Assembly: GCA_905250115.1 (NCBI GenBank)
Contig: CAJNOI010000070.1
Location: 231,856-295,855, forward strand
DNA: 64,000 nt
Direction: 5' to 3'
From: Adineta steineri
Lineage: Eukaryota > Rotifera > Eurotatoria > Adinetida > Adinetidae
The position numbers were made by a program, and so were the translations under genes. Below are positions 46,990 to 58,252 of this stretch, piece by piece; positions within the stretch are counted from its first letter, which is position 1, and each line of letters begins with the position of its first letter. The notes under the pieces were generated by a model that searched no databases, was not told where the DNA came from, and saw only the letters and a list, made by a program, of their open reading frames with translations.

Positions 46990-49900
46990 TTAATAAATTT
47001 TTTTGAATAAACCTTCTGATGTAGTCCATTTAGGCATCGTCATATCATCGGCTAGAAAGTCTATTGGAAATTCCACAATAAAACCTTGAATTTGTTTACA
47101 TTTTTCATGTGCCTAATTCATAATAACAAAAAAAACATTTTGATATTAATTAAATAAAATATAATCCTACTGTTTTAGGATCTGTTTCTTTTAATTTTGA
47201 TTTTTCTTTATACGGTTCAACATCAACAAATTTTCGTATTTTATTTGTAGGTATTGAATTAAAAACTTCTTCATAAATATCTGTATTAGTTTTTGCTATT
47301 CGACGAAAATATTCATAAAATTCATCCGAACATGGATCATCAATATTAACTTCTTCTTCATTTTTAATACCTAATATTTGTCTTTAAAATCAGCAAACAA
47401 AAATGAAATTCAATAAAAACAAAAAAAAAATAAAAACCTAAATAATTTCTTTCGCCATGTTGAACAAAATATTCCCACTTTTTCTAATTTTCCATTCAAA
47501 TAAGAATCAACCATTTCAATATCATTAACAACTAGACACACTTCAGAATCTCGAGTACCTTGCATTGAACGATCATTCAAATTAGCTGATCCACAAATAC
47601 ACATTCGATCATCAACAATCATTAATTTTGAATGAACATATATGATCTCTGTTACCTTTACGAAATATTATTCTAAAATAAAACAACACAAATATGATAT
47701 TCACTTACTAAACTACCCATTAATATATCCCAATTTCGCATGCCATAAAATGTGAGATATTCTTCAGGATTCGATACACCTATATTTATTAATTATTTGA
47801 AGTAGAGATTTTATTTTAAATATAAAAAATACGAACCATCACGTATTAATCGTTGATAGAGAGATGTTTCACCTTTATTAATTGATCTCATAATAAAATA
47901 AAGTTCAGCTTGTACAGCATTCGAATTAGCAAAACCAGGTAATAATGGTAAAAAAATAAATATTCGAAATTTTTCTTTATTTATATGTGCTCGAATAATA
48001 CGTCGATAGAGTGCATTTCCAATATCATTTTTAATTGATGTATCTTCAGCAATTGTAACAAAGAATTGATTCTAATTTTATATTTACGATTAAATTTTTT
48101 TTTTTGGAAAGAAAAGCAGAAAAACATACTTCAATATAAATAAAATGTTCCGCATTATCAATCATATGAATATACGCATTTTGAACTGATCGTTCGACAT
48201 TATTTATACCACATGACCAAAATGATGCTGAACGTACACATTGAGCATCAATACAAATTGGAGATCGATCATTTGGAAGAATTGATTGAAGGAATGATTT
48301 ATCAGATAGTTCTTGATCATCATATGTTTTTGGAAGAAGATAAGGATATGATTCTTTAAAACGAAATTTATCGGCCTAGAAATAATTTATTTCGGTTTTT
48401 GTAAAATATTTTAAGAAAAGACTAACTTTGTGTATATTCCATCGTTGTATAAAATGTCTTGCACAATCTCTTGCTGCTTCACCTGAAACAACTAATACTT
48501 CATCATGCCATGGCATTCGTGGTGAAAGTTTTCGATCAATATAATCTAAATAAATATGATTTGAAGAAAAATTGTCTATGAATAAGAGGAAAAACCTTCA
48601 TCAAATTTTTCGACAAATTCAAAATCTTTTTCATAATAATTTGAATAATCTTTGCCCAAAAAGAAACGAGTTTTATCATCAACTACAGGTGTAACACCAA
48701 CAATTGTTTTTGGTTTTTCATCGGATACTGATGTATCTTGTTCATCAGCAGATGAATCATCGGAATCATTTCTTTTGTTTCTCTATCATTGAAATAAAAA
48801 AAAATATGACGATTCAATTTAAAAACGACGTACTTTGAAAATTCTTTGCCATTTTGATTCATTGTGAGGTTTCTTCTCCGTATTATTCGAACGATTTCCT
48901 ATCTTTTTTAATTATATTTCATAGAAAAAAAAGAAAAAAAAAATACCTATTGGTTCAATTACATTTTCATTATTATCTTGTTGCGAATCTATTCTCATAA
49001 AAAAAATCAAGAATTAATTATTAAGAATAATATAAATATAACAACATACTTTTATTCGATGCTTCGTTTGATTCTTCTTGTTTATCATTTGCATCACCGA
49101 ATAATGATGTTGGTATCTTTATGAAAAACTCGTATGTTTAAATCTTATTCTCAAATCTTATATCCTTACCGTATTTTTTGACATTTCCGTTGTTGTTTCA
49201 ACGGCAGCTTCTTCTTTTGCAGATTCCTCTTTAGGTTGATCTGCTAATTCCTCGGGAAGTTTCAATTCTGTAACATTTTCATCACTTAAATCTACCAATC
49301 TATTCATAGAAGAAGAAAAAATCGTTCAACAAGTACATCCAACTATTATGTATGACTCACCGATAATCATCAGTATCCCAACGACCCCAACAAAGATCAA
49401 TGCCTCCGATAAAGGCTATTCGTTGATCAATAACAACTGTTTTTTCATGATGTGAATAGAGAAACGACGATTCTGTTCCAGGTAAAATTCTATGATCAGG
49501 ATGTCGAATAACCTTAAACATAAAAAAACTTAATTTTAATTCTAGAAAAAGGAGCAAATTAAATACTTTAATATTTTTCTTGTTTGGACTTTTTCCAACT
49601 AATTTTCTTTTCGAATGTAAACTATTTAAACCAACAACTTGTATAATATCTTTGAATAATAGGACATAAACACGAACACCTTCTTCCTATTTTCTTATCA
49701 TTAATAAATAACAACTACCGAACAAAAAAAGAAATTTTTAATAACTTACAGCTCGTTTTCCAAGAAGATTATCTAATTGCATTGAATCATCTTGAAATGG
49801 ACGAATTAATCTTATTTCTGGTGAAAGCCACCAATCACTAATAAAAATTTCTTCACGTGCTGATAATATAGCTTTAGCTAATGCTTCCATATATGATTGA

Positions 49901-51302
49901 CCATTAATAAACCTATTCATATAGAAATTAGAATCGATTTATTTCATCGAATACAAACCATTGTGCATATTGTTTTTGTCTTTTAGGTGCAAATGATTCA
50001 AATAAATGTTGTTGTGTAAAAATCGATTTATTCTTAATTTCCATTAAAGAATTAAACCAATGATCACGTTCATAATCTCGTTGACATTTAATAATCATAC
50101 GACGTTGTGAATTTTTTATTTGAATACCTTTTTTTGTTCTTGTCTTACGAAAACGTCGATCAAGATTAAATTCTTGATCAATAAGCATTGGAAAACCAAT
50201 CAATGCTGAATCAAGTTGTATATATACAAAATATGAATCTTTAATAACGAACCATTTTTGATCATGATAAAGTTTACATGGATTACATTGAAAAAGCATC
50301 CGAATAAAAATTGATCGACCACGATAATCATCATTCGATCGTTTAAAAAGATTACCTTCACGAAAACTCTTTCCCAGTCCTCGTACAAATGACAGAGGAC
50401 TAATTTCAAGAAAAATTCTCTATAAAAAAAATCTTAATAAAATAATATATGCATATTTCAATATTACCATAGCGATATGTTCACGAAATATTGGATGTTT
50501 AAGAACTTTATTCAAATAGGTTTGTAATACTTTCTAGAATTATAAAAAAAGATTAAAGATTTTATTTAAAAAAATATATTAATCATACACATCGGTCTCT
50601 GATAGAAAATTCATTGATGAATGCTATACGATCATTTTGAGTTGGAAAACGTGGCTGTTGTTTTTGAATTAATTTATGATTTTCATCATTATTTTCATCA
50701 TGTTTGTTGGAATCGTGTCTGGATTTTTTAAATTCAGATTTAATGTAATGTAAAAGAGATTGATGAAGTTCATGAAAATGTTTATAACGTCTTTTAATTG
50801 TCCATTCATATATAGAACCATAACGAATAGTTATTGTGTATCTATATGTAAATAAATAAGAAATAGAATTAAAATTAAATGAATAAAACTTACAAATACG
50901 GATTGAGAAATTCACCTAGTGGATTATAGATTCTTTCTGCTTCTATGTTAATAACTTCTACTGGATGATGGGATAGAAATATTTTATTGCTTCGTAAATA
51001 AATCTGTTGTAATGGATATTGATCATCTATTTTTAAATAAATTATATGAGAAAATAGAAAAAAAATCAAACCTTCTTGATCAATCGAAATATCTTCGCAT
51101 TTATCATGAAAATTTTCATTAGGATATGGTAAATATTGCATATGTCTTTCAATTGTATTGCCTAAAATTAATAATAAATGAGCTGAATTATAAAGATTAA
51201 CAAAGCAAACTAAAACTCACGTGTGGTTGTAGTTATATCGACAGCATCTGTCGTACATTGAACAAAACCATTAATACCATCAGATGGATTAGTTATGTTC
51301 AT
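46990..51302 (-). CDS. Phospholipase D (PX-PH-PLD, PLD1/2 type)
   Basis: A multi-exon gene of about 17 small exons; ATG at 51302, stop at 46990-46992. Order: PX domain ([40 protein letters not shown]), PH domain ([20 protein letters not shown]), first HKD motif [20 protein letters not shown] (about 49395-49455), a poorly conserved acidic Ser/Asn-rich insert (48740-49330), second HKD motif [20 protein letters not shown] (about 47570-47640) and the C-terminal PLD tail ending in LFKKIY. The enzyme hydrolyses phosphatidylcholine to phosphatidic acid and choline at membranes, directed by PX/PH binding of phosphoinositides and by small GTPases. Length and order match animal PLD1/2. Exon borders were traced by motif continuity, so a few may shift by some bases. 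Confidence 0.92.
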
Positions 51303-51898
51303 TGAATGGCTTTCTAATTTGTATAGGTGAATCAGTACAAAGATTTCAAGTATACTTAAAAAGAAATACACTTACCAAGGTCGATTGAAGAATTGTAATT
51401 CTATTACACACGCGTTGTTATTTCTTTTTTTTTTTTATTCCTCTTTCTTCTTTGTAGGCCTACCGGAGTCAACCACGAGACATGAGAGGTATAGATATAT
51501 TTATCTGCCATAGTTTGATGCAGGAAAAAAAGAAAAATATTTTTTTTTCGTTTTCTGTCGTATAGAAAGAATATCACACTTAATGCACTCTACTTCTTTT
51601 TCAGTGTATACTACCAAAAGAAAGATATATATACTCGCGTCATCTTCATGAATCACTTATAGTCATTCTTCTTCATTTCTCTTTGATAAATATAAGAAGA
51701 AAAAATATAATTAAACTTCAACATTCTATCTGAATAAGTTTTAGTAATGATAAAGTACACATTTTTTAAAGGGAGATGACATATTAATTGTTATACAAGA
51801 TTATTTAAAGTTATTTTATTACTTTATTGTTTAATAGAGTTTCACTAAATACGAAGATATATATAAATACAATGATTTAATTTCTTTGTTAATAAAAT
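51303..51898. other. Intergenic stretch
   Basis: PLD 5' flank and M28 peptidase 3' flank. T-rich low-complexity runs at about 51421-51440 and 51540-51550. No gene seen. Confidence 0.5.
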
Positions 51899-53559
51899 TT
51901 ATAATCGTCCATCTGGATAAAGCCATGTAAGTAAATTTTCATGTTGTCCTAAAAATTCCAATCCATATGCGGCTGCTTGAACGAGCTTTTCATAGCCAAA
52001 TAAATGAATATTCTTTAAAGTATCACACGGTTGATGATAACATGGATCAAGTGCGGCTCCAGCAAAACCAGCATTATCTTTTCCTACAGATTGCTGATAT
52101 TTCTCACGTTGTGTTGCTGTTTTTAAGGCATCGGAACCGGTTGCTACACCACCAGCAGCTATACCTGCAGTTAGAAACGGACCATAATCACTTCGACCGT
52201 TAAAATCTCTAAAATCCCATGGTAAGTTTTGTTTAATAAACCAATCACGATAGAGTTCTGTGATCTTCGTACTACCAGGAAGTGCGCTTGATGGTGTGCC
52301 ATTTATAGCTGTTTTAGCATCATAGATTCCAAATATAAAATTAGGTGAACCTGCCATATCAAAATTAAGATTGAGCAAATAATCTTGAAGACGTTCACCT
52401 ACAGCGGTCGCATTCCGAGCATTTTGTACGTGATAACTTGATCCAGCTAAACCAATCTCTTCAGCAGCCCACCAACAAAAACGAATACGATATTTATATT
52501 TAATATATGTTGTTGTTTGATAAAGACGTGCCAAATTAGTTGCTAAAACTAGATTAGCTGCAGTACCACTACCTAAATAAAAATTTATTGATATAGTTGT
52601 AGATATTCTGATAAAGAATACTAACCGTTATCATTAATGCCTGGTCCAACTTGAACACCATCACTGTGACTTCCGACAACAATAGTTTGTTTTGGATCAC
52701 CATTTATAGTATCCGCACAAATATTATCAACTGGATATGTTCCTAAATTTTGTAGTTCGATTTGAAGTTTGACAGTTGCTCCTACTAATGCTGCATCTGC
52801 TAGCGCTTGTCCAGCAGCATACGATAGGAAAAGTGCAGGTAATTGATTGTTATAACGAAGGCGCGTAATAATTGGAGCAAGACTATAAAATTTTTCACCA
52901 TGATTATAAAAGAGTAAAGCTCTGATACCACTGTTCGCAGCAAGAATACCTTTTTCGGCATATGTACATGTACCTCCTCCTTTCACTAATGCAACAAGAC
53001 CTGATACATTCTTCCAATCATCGGCTGTGCATCCAAGATTTGGAATATTGATAACACGAACATAGTCCGTGAAGTTAGTTGAAGTCGAGTAATTAACATA
53101 AGTGAATTCAGATCTAGCAAGATTCAATGAATATGTAAAATTTTTCACTGTACCATTGATCAACGAGAGCAAAATTGGATCTTTTGCAAGAGCAAAATTT
53201 CGTATTTGAAACGTTTCTCGTTTAATTTTCAAGCCTCTAACTTGATTTTGTAGATAGTTATAGATATAGTTAACAGTTTCATTAAATCCTCTCGTATTTA
53301 TAGCTCGATTACCATTTGATTCATCAGCAATACGTTGAAATTGTTTTAAATGATTCATAAGATCATCGATACGAATTGTTTCAGCTAGAACTGAATTAAG
53401 TTTTGGTTTGCTACTTGCTGTTGTCGAAGATATAGAATTAAAACGTCTATTTAGAGTACCTAGTGTAGCAGCAGAAAGTATAAATGTAATTATTCCAAAT
53501 AATCCAACTATACATAGTATAATGAATATATTTTTCGGTGAAGATTCGAATAAAGCCAT
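51899..53559 (-). CDS. Membrane-anchored M28 zinc peptidase with PA domain
   Basis: Exons 52626-53559 and 51899-52572, 535 aa. The ATG at 53559 precedes a signal anchor (NIFIILCIVGLFGIITFILS), giving a type II membrane or secreted protein. A PA insert is visible (VSGLVALVKGGGTCTYAEKG, ALLFYNHGEK). The M28 zinc ligands are present in order: His in VVGSHSDG, Asp in GINDNGSG (across the intron), Glu-Glu in WWAAEEIGLAGS, Asp in NFDMAGSPN and His in CYHQPCD. Several N-glycosylation sequons support luminal or extracellular exposure. The family removes N-terminal residues from peptides; the closest known types are aminopeptidase Y/S-like enzymes. Confidence 0.92.
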
Positions 53560-53973
53560 TTGAATTATAAACGTTAAAGAATAAACAATTCTTTTTATCA
53601 AAATGATCTATTGCTATTACATTATTAAATCATCCGAAAAATTGTTATACATAAAGTTTATTATAGATTAGTATTGTAACATATAATTTATTCATGCATG
53701 TTTTACATTTAGAATCATATAAGATATATAAAATGTTAAAACATTAAAATTCAATCTTTTTGCTCTACACATACAAAATTTTCATATCAAAGATCATCCG
53801 TTAACACATTTCTATCGTAGATAAAACTAAACTATTTAATTTTTCAATCTATATCTGATTCACTTGAAAAAAGCTCATTATCATTGTAAAATAATATAAT
53901 TACATCAACAAAACATAACATTTCAGAAAACAAAAAAAAAAAAAAATTGCACGATATTTAAATAAAATGTGAA
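53560..53973. other. Short intergenic stretch
   Basis: AT-rich with an A-run at about 53930-53946. No gene seen. Confidence 0.5.
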
Positions 53974-54837
53974 TTATGATATAGATGACCAAAATTTTCC
54001 TCGATCTTGAAATGCAACACCAAAATGTCCTGTACCAGGTGGATAATGAAAATTCGTTCCAAATGTATAAAAATGTTTTTTACTTTTTATACTATATTCA
54101 CGAAGTTGATAGTCAAGTGATTTATCATTAGCATTTGGTCTATATGAAGATATTTCACCCCAAAATATTTTCGATCGTTTTGCTGTTATAGCAGTTGCAT
54201 GAAGACAAAATCCATAACCTTTTCTACTTATTAAATTATTATTTGTATTTTCTGATATTATTATTTGACTCTGATTATTATATTCTGGTCCACAAATACC
54301 TAAATAAAAAAATCCATCTTGAAATTTTAGTTGTGGACGTTCCATAAATTCTTTTAATGGTTTTATAAAATTTTTTAATGAAACTAATGATGGATCACAA
54401 AAATTAACATCATCTTCAAAGACAAATGACCATTCATATTCATCATTTTCGGAATATTTTGGAATTACATAAGTCCATAGATCAACGAATGCTAATAAAT
54501 TTGATGTCCATTTTTTAAATAATACTGCTGATGATGCATCTACTCGAGAATCATTCAATGAAATAGTTAAAAAACATGAAATATTAAAAAAATTTGGAAA
54601 TGCACGTTCAATATTTTGTTTTGTTGCATTAAAACGTATGGAACTACAATTCGCGGTTATTATAAATGCTTTTGGTTTTGATTGACTATGAATAGTTGAT
54701 GCAGTATTAAGAATTATTGGCGCGGTATTCATAATCGATGGCATTGTCTTTCGATTAAAAAGTAAATAAATAATAGTAATCGATAAACCAACTAGAAATA
54801 ATTTGATAGACGTACGTTTTGATTGTGTAACAGACAT
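53974..54837 (-). CDS. Type II membrane glycosyltransferase-like protein (GT25-like)
   Basis: Single exon, 287 aa, ATG at 54835-54837. Residues 10-30 are a signal anchor (IKLFLVGLSITIIYLLF) after a short basic N-terminus, typical of Golgi glycosyltransferases. The luminal part has AFIITANCSSIRFNATKQNI, the acidic motif WSFVFEDDVNFCDPS (DxD-like), FFYLGICGPEYN, GYGFCLHATAITAKRSKIFW and SLDYQLREY, an arrangement similar to GT25/LPS-type glycosyltransferases. Five or more sequons are present. Donor and acceptor cannot be inferred. Confidence is high that it is a gene, moderate for the family. Confidence 0.7.
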   Translation of the reverse strand: MSVTQSKRTSIKLFLVGLSITIIYLLFNRKTMPSIMNTAPIILNTASTIHSQSKPKAFIITANCSSIRFNATKQNIERAFPNFFNISCFLTISLNDSRVDASSAVLFKKWTSNLLAFVDLWTYVIPKYSENDEYEWSFVFEDDVNFCDPSLVSLKNFIKPLKEFMERPQLKFQDGFFYLGICGPEYNNQSQIIISENTNNNLISRKGYGFCLHATAITAKRSKIFWGEISSYRPNANDKSLDYQLREYSIKSKKHFYTFGTNFHYPPGTGHFGVAFQDRGKFWSSIS

Positions 54838-55047
54838 TTCATTAAATTTTAAATGATAAATACATGACGCTGTCTATATAAGATTTAATCTTCACGTTTA
54901 TACTATTGTTTAATTTTATATTCATCTTGCATTGTAGTATTCATTATCTGAAAATAGAAATACTATCGTAAAGGCGCCTACAAGTTTCATAATAAAGTTT
55001 GACTTAGAAATAAGACATATGTAGGTTTGTAGAGCAAAATTCTCTTT

Positions 55048-55330
55048 ATCGAATTCTACCGCGTACCGTCAAAATTGATTTTTGACTTGAATTTCAGCCC
55101 ATTAGAGACCTGCATTCAACTTTCTTTTATGTCCGTAAACCTCACTAGAACATTGATTTAAACCCTTAAAATCCATCGGTTTGTAGAGAAAATATCAGAG
55201 AATAAAACCTTCACCGCAAAAAAAATTTTAATATAAAAAATGAATTATAGGCAAGAGATTTAGTTGACTCCGATACAGGTCTCTAATTGATTAAAAATCA
55301 GTTTTTGCGGTACGCAGTAGAATTCGATAG
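55048..55330. mobile_element. Small inverted-repeat (MITE-like) element
   Basis: ATCGAATTCTACCGCGTACC at 55048-55067 and the following bases through AGAGACCTG near 55113 pair imperfectly with 55264-55330, which reads GGTACGCAGTAGAATTCGAT at its right end. Arms are about 65-70 bp with a few mismatches. No ORF and no clear target duplication. Confidence 0.6.
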
Positions 55331-57054
55331 AATCCATTTTTAAAACACAATTATTATATAAATAATTTATCAATGAGATGTTTACAAAAGATGTCTTAAT
55401 AATTTTTCTAACGAAAAAAGCCTTCAACCTGACAAAGATATAATTTATCATTCCAATGAGAATTATTTATGATTCAAAATGGTTCAATGAGAATATACAT
55501 GACATTATTGTCTTCTACCACATTTTCTTACAAAAAATCTTATGATATTTGATCTAGAATTATCAACACTGATGATAACGATGAATTATACTAAACTATT
55601 AAAATGTACTAATTGAAAATTGAATTAAAACATTTTTTTTCACTTTTGATTTATAAATATATTTTGAAAGATCGGATGTATTTGTCATTTAAATATATTG
55701 TCTCTTCATCGCTCTTTTTATTAACTCAACAATGTTATGCTTGCAAATAGAAAATGAAATGTAATTTCTAACTAAAATCAATGAATTCATCCGATCGTTT
55801 ACCTCGTAAAAATAACATTTGTCCTTTATTATTATGATTTCAATTGTCTACGAAGTCATAATTATTAAAGGTAGAAATAATACACTCATTTTCTAGCTTA
55901 GAATAGTTATTTCTAAATGTTATTCCATTTTGTTTCCTCGTAGAAGAAGAAAAAGAAACAAAAATAATTGTAGCATAGAATATTACCCTTCTTAGAACTT
56001 CATGTTATATACTAAAAAGCTTTTAACATTCGACAACCACTTAACATAATAACTTTTATTTTTTTTTCTCTTCCGGAAAGAAGAAGAGTAGAATGAATCA
56101 AAAAGTATTTCTTTTTTTTTCAAATGAAACATAAAAGTACGATCCTTGTATGAACAAAATATTTTACACAAAAGATAAGCAGAAGCTCTAAACAAACTTA
56201 ATTTCTATTCGAATTCTTTCATAGAAGAAATCCTAATGTGAATTATTATACTATAAAAAAAGGAAAGATACAGTCATGCTATTAAGATTGTTTTTTTCAA
56301 AGAAAAATTGTGACTATAACACTCAATTCTAATATATGCAATAGAATTTCATCTAGGATGTGTTTTATAAAAAAAAAGTAGGATTATTACCTCATTCAAA
56401 CATAAATAATAATCATGTAAACTAGTTGATAGTTAACAATAAATAGTTTCTTTTGAAATGACTATCGCGTATTGAAGGAAAAAATAAAAACTAAACACTG
56501 CTTTTTTTACTTTCTTTTCTTTCTTTTTCTTTTCTTATATTTTTTTCTCTTTGAATTTTTTCTCAATACAAAAGACTAACCAATTCATGGTAATATACAA
56601 ATTGATATTAATTGACATTAAGTTTTGTAACCAGCGAAACGACTTATTATATGATGTTTGAAATATATAGACTAAGAACTAAATAATTTGACTCTTTGGG
56701 ACCAATTATCTCGATTGTTCGTGCCATATAGTAGAGCTAATGCATGACTAATGATGAAGAAAAATTCAAAAAAAGAAACGAAGATTTTTGTTATAATGAA
56801 TATTTATTCGTCATCAGCTCAGTTCAGAATTAGGTTCTCATCGACAAAGTGTATCAATAATTCCTTGCAACTGTGTAAATTAAGTTCGACAACAAACGAT
56901 TTTTGTATAAGTTTTCATCCAACAAAAGGTATAAAATTTAGAAATATTATTAAGTACTTGTATCGTAGTGTATTTGAAGAATATGTGTCAGGCAGAAATA
57001 AACTTAATTTTAAAAAAGTATTCAGTTGTTATTATTATTTAAAATTTTTGAAAG

Positions 57055-57240
57055 GTGTAGAGTTCGTAAGTTGTATTCAATGGAAAAAAAAGAACAAAAT
57101 TTAAGGAAGATGTAGAATTTCCAAGTTGCATTAAAAAAAAGAATGTAATTAAAGAAGATGTAGAGTTCGCAAGTTGCATTAAATAAAAAAAGAATAAAAT
57201 TTAAGGAAGATGTAGAATTTCCAATTTGCATTAAATAAAC
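57055..57240. repeat. Tandem repeat, about 50-54 bp period, four copies
   Basis: GATGTAGAATTTCCAAGTTG / GATGTAGAGTTCGCAAGTTG variants recur at about 57057, 57111, 57161 and 57211, each followed by GCATTAAATAAAAAAAGAA-like sequence. A partial copy lies at 57604-57645, on the other side of the inverted repeat. Confidence 0.75.
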
Positions 57241-57280
57241 AGAAAGTGCAGCGAAACGATAAATATATATGCATAAAAGC

Positions 57281-57553
57281 GAAAGATTTTATATATGAAA
57301 AAACATGAAAAATACAATTTTTGAGCTTGTCAGATTGGTTATAGCGGTCATCATCAGCAAACAAACATCAAAACATCATACAAATAATAATGATATAACA
57401 ACATATAAATACGTCAATAATAATAAAATAGATAACTTGATTAAATTGTTATTGATGGTGTTTTGATGTTTGTTTACTGATGATGACCGCTATAACCAAT
57501 CTGACAAGGTCGAAAATTCTATTGTTATTGTATTTTTCATATATAAAATCTTT
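57281..57553. mobile_element. Long inverted repeat, about 99-bp arms
   Basis: 57281-57379 and 57455-57553 are inverted copies; the inner 50 bp (CAGATTGGTTATAGCGGTCA...AAACATCAAAAC) are nearly perfect, the outer part has small indels. A 75-nt AT-rich spacer separates them. The element lies inside the 50-bp repeat array, a copy of which continues on its far side, suggesting insertion into it. Confidence 0.7.
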
Positions 57554-58252
57554 CTCTGTATTTGACTTTATTTTGTTACTATCAAGTTATCTATTTTACT
57601 ATTTTGCATTAAATAAAAAAAGGATAAAATTTAAGGAAGATCATAAAGTTTTTTTTTCATGAGTGAGGTGGGTAGGATGATTATTTTTGTCTCATTGAGT
57701 AATTTTTATCATTTTAGATCGTGCGAATATCGTATCTACTCAATAAAATAAGTTTCTCTTAATCAATTGATACTAATTTTCGCGGCGAGAAAGAAGCAAA
57801 TTTTGTCTGGGATATGTTCATTGTATTAAAATTACTTATTGATTATTTTAGTAAATAATGCAAACTACTTTTATATTAAATGAAATAATATTTTTTGTTT
57901 ATTTACGATGATCGAATAATCTTTAGAAGCGATAACGAAGCATTTGTCGATATGTTGAATAGTGAATAGCATCATAATTGACGTATTTCTGAAGAAAACT
58001 ATTGATAATATCTAACTTGAATAGTATATTCGCTTAATCATACAGTAATATTCTTTATCTAAACCAACTTAATTAGTAAATGAGAATGATTCGATCACTC
58101 TATTCATTTATATTAAAAATCAGTTAATGATTATAGAACAAAATGAGACTTTGTTTATTTTATATTTATTACTATGGATGGATTAACATGAAACATGCAT
58201 AAATAACTACACACAAAAAATAATGAGAAATATACAAAAAAACTAAAGAAGA

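Larger units (their letters stand above)
54838..58252. other. Gene-free stretch with two inverted-repeat elements and a short tandem repeat
   Basis: About 3.4 kb without a supported gene. It holds inverted-repeat elements at 55048-55330 and 57281-57553 and a 50-bp tandem repeat at 57055-57240 (listed separately). The rest is AT-rich simple sequence. Confidence 0.55.

Noticed and set aside
56751..57104. Possible 117-aa protein
   Set aside because: Overlaps the 50-bp tandem repeat and shows no conserved motif.
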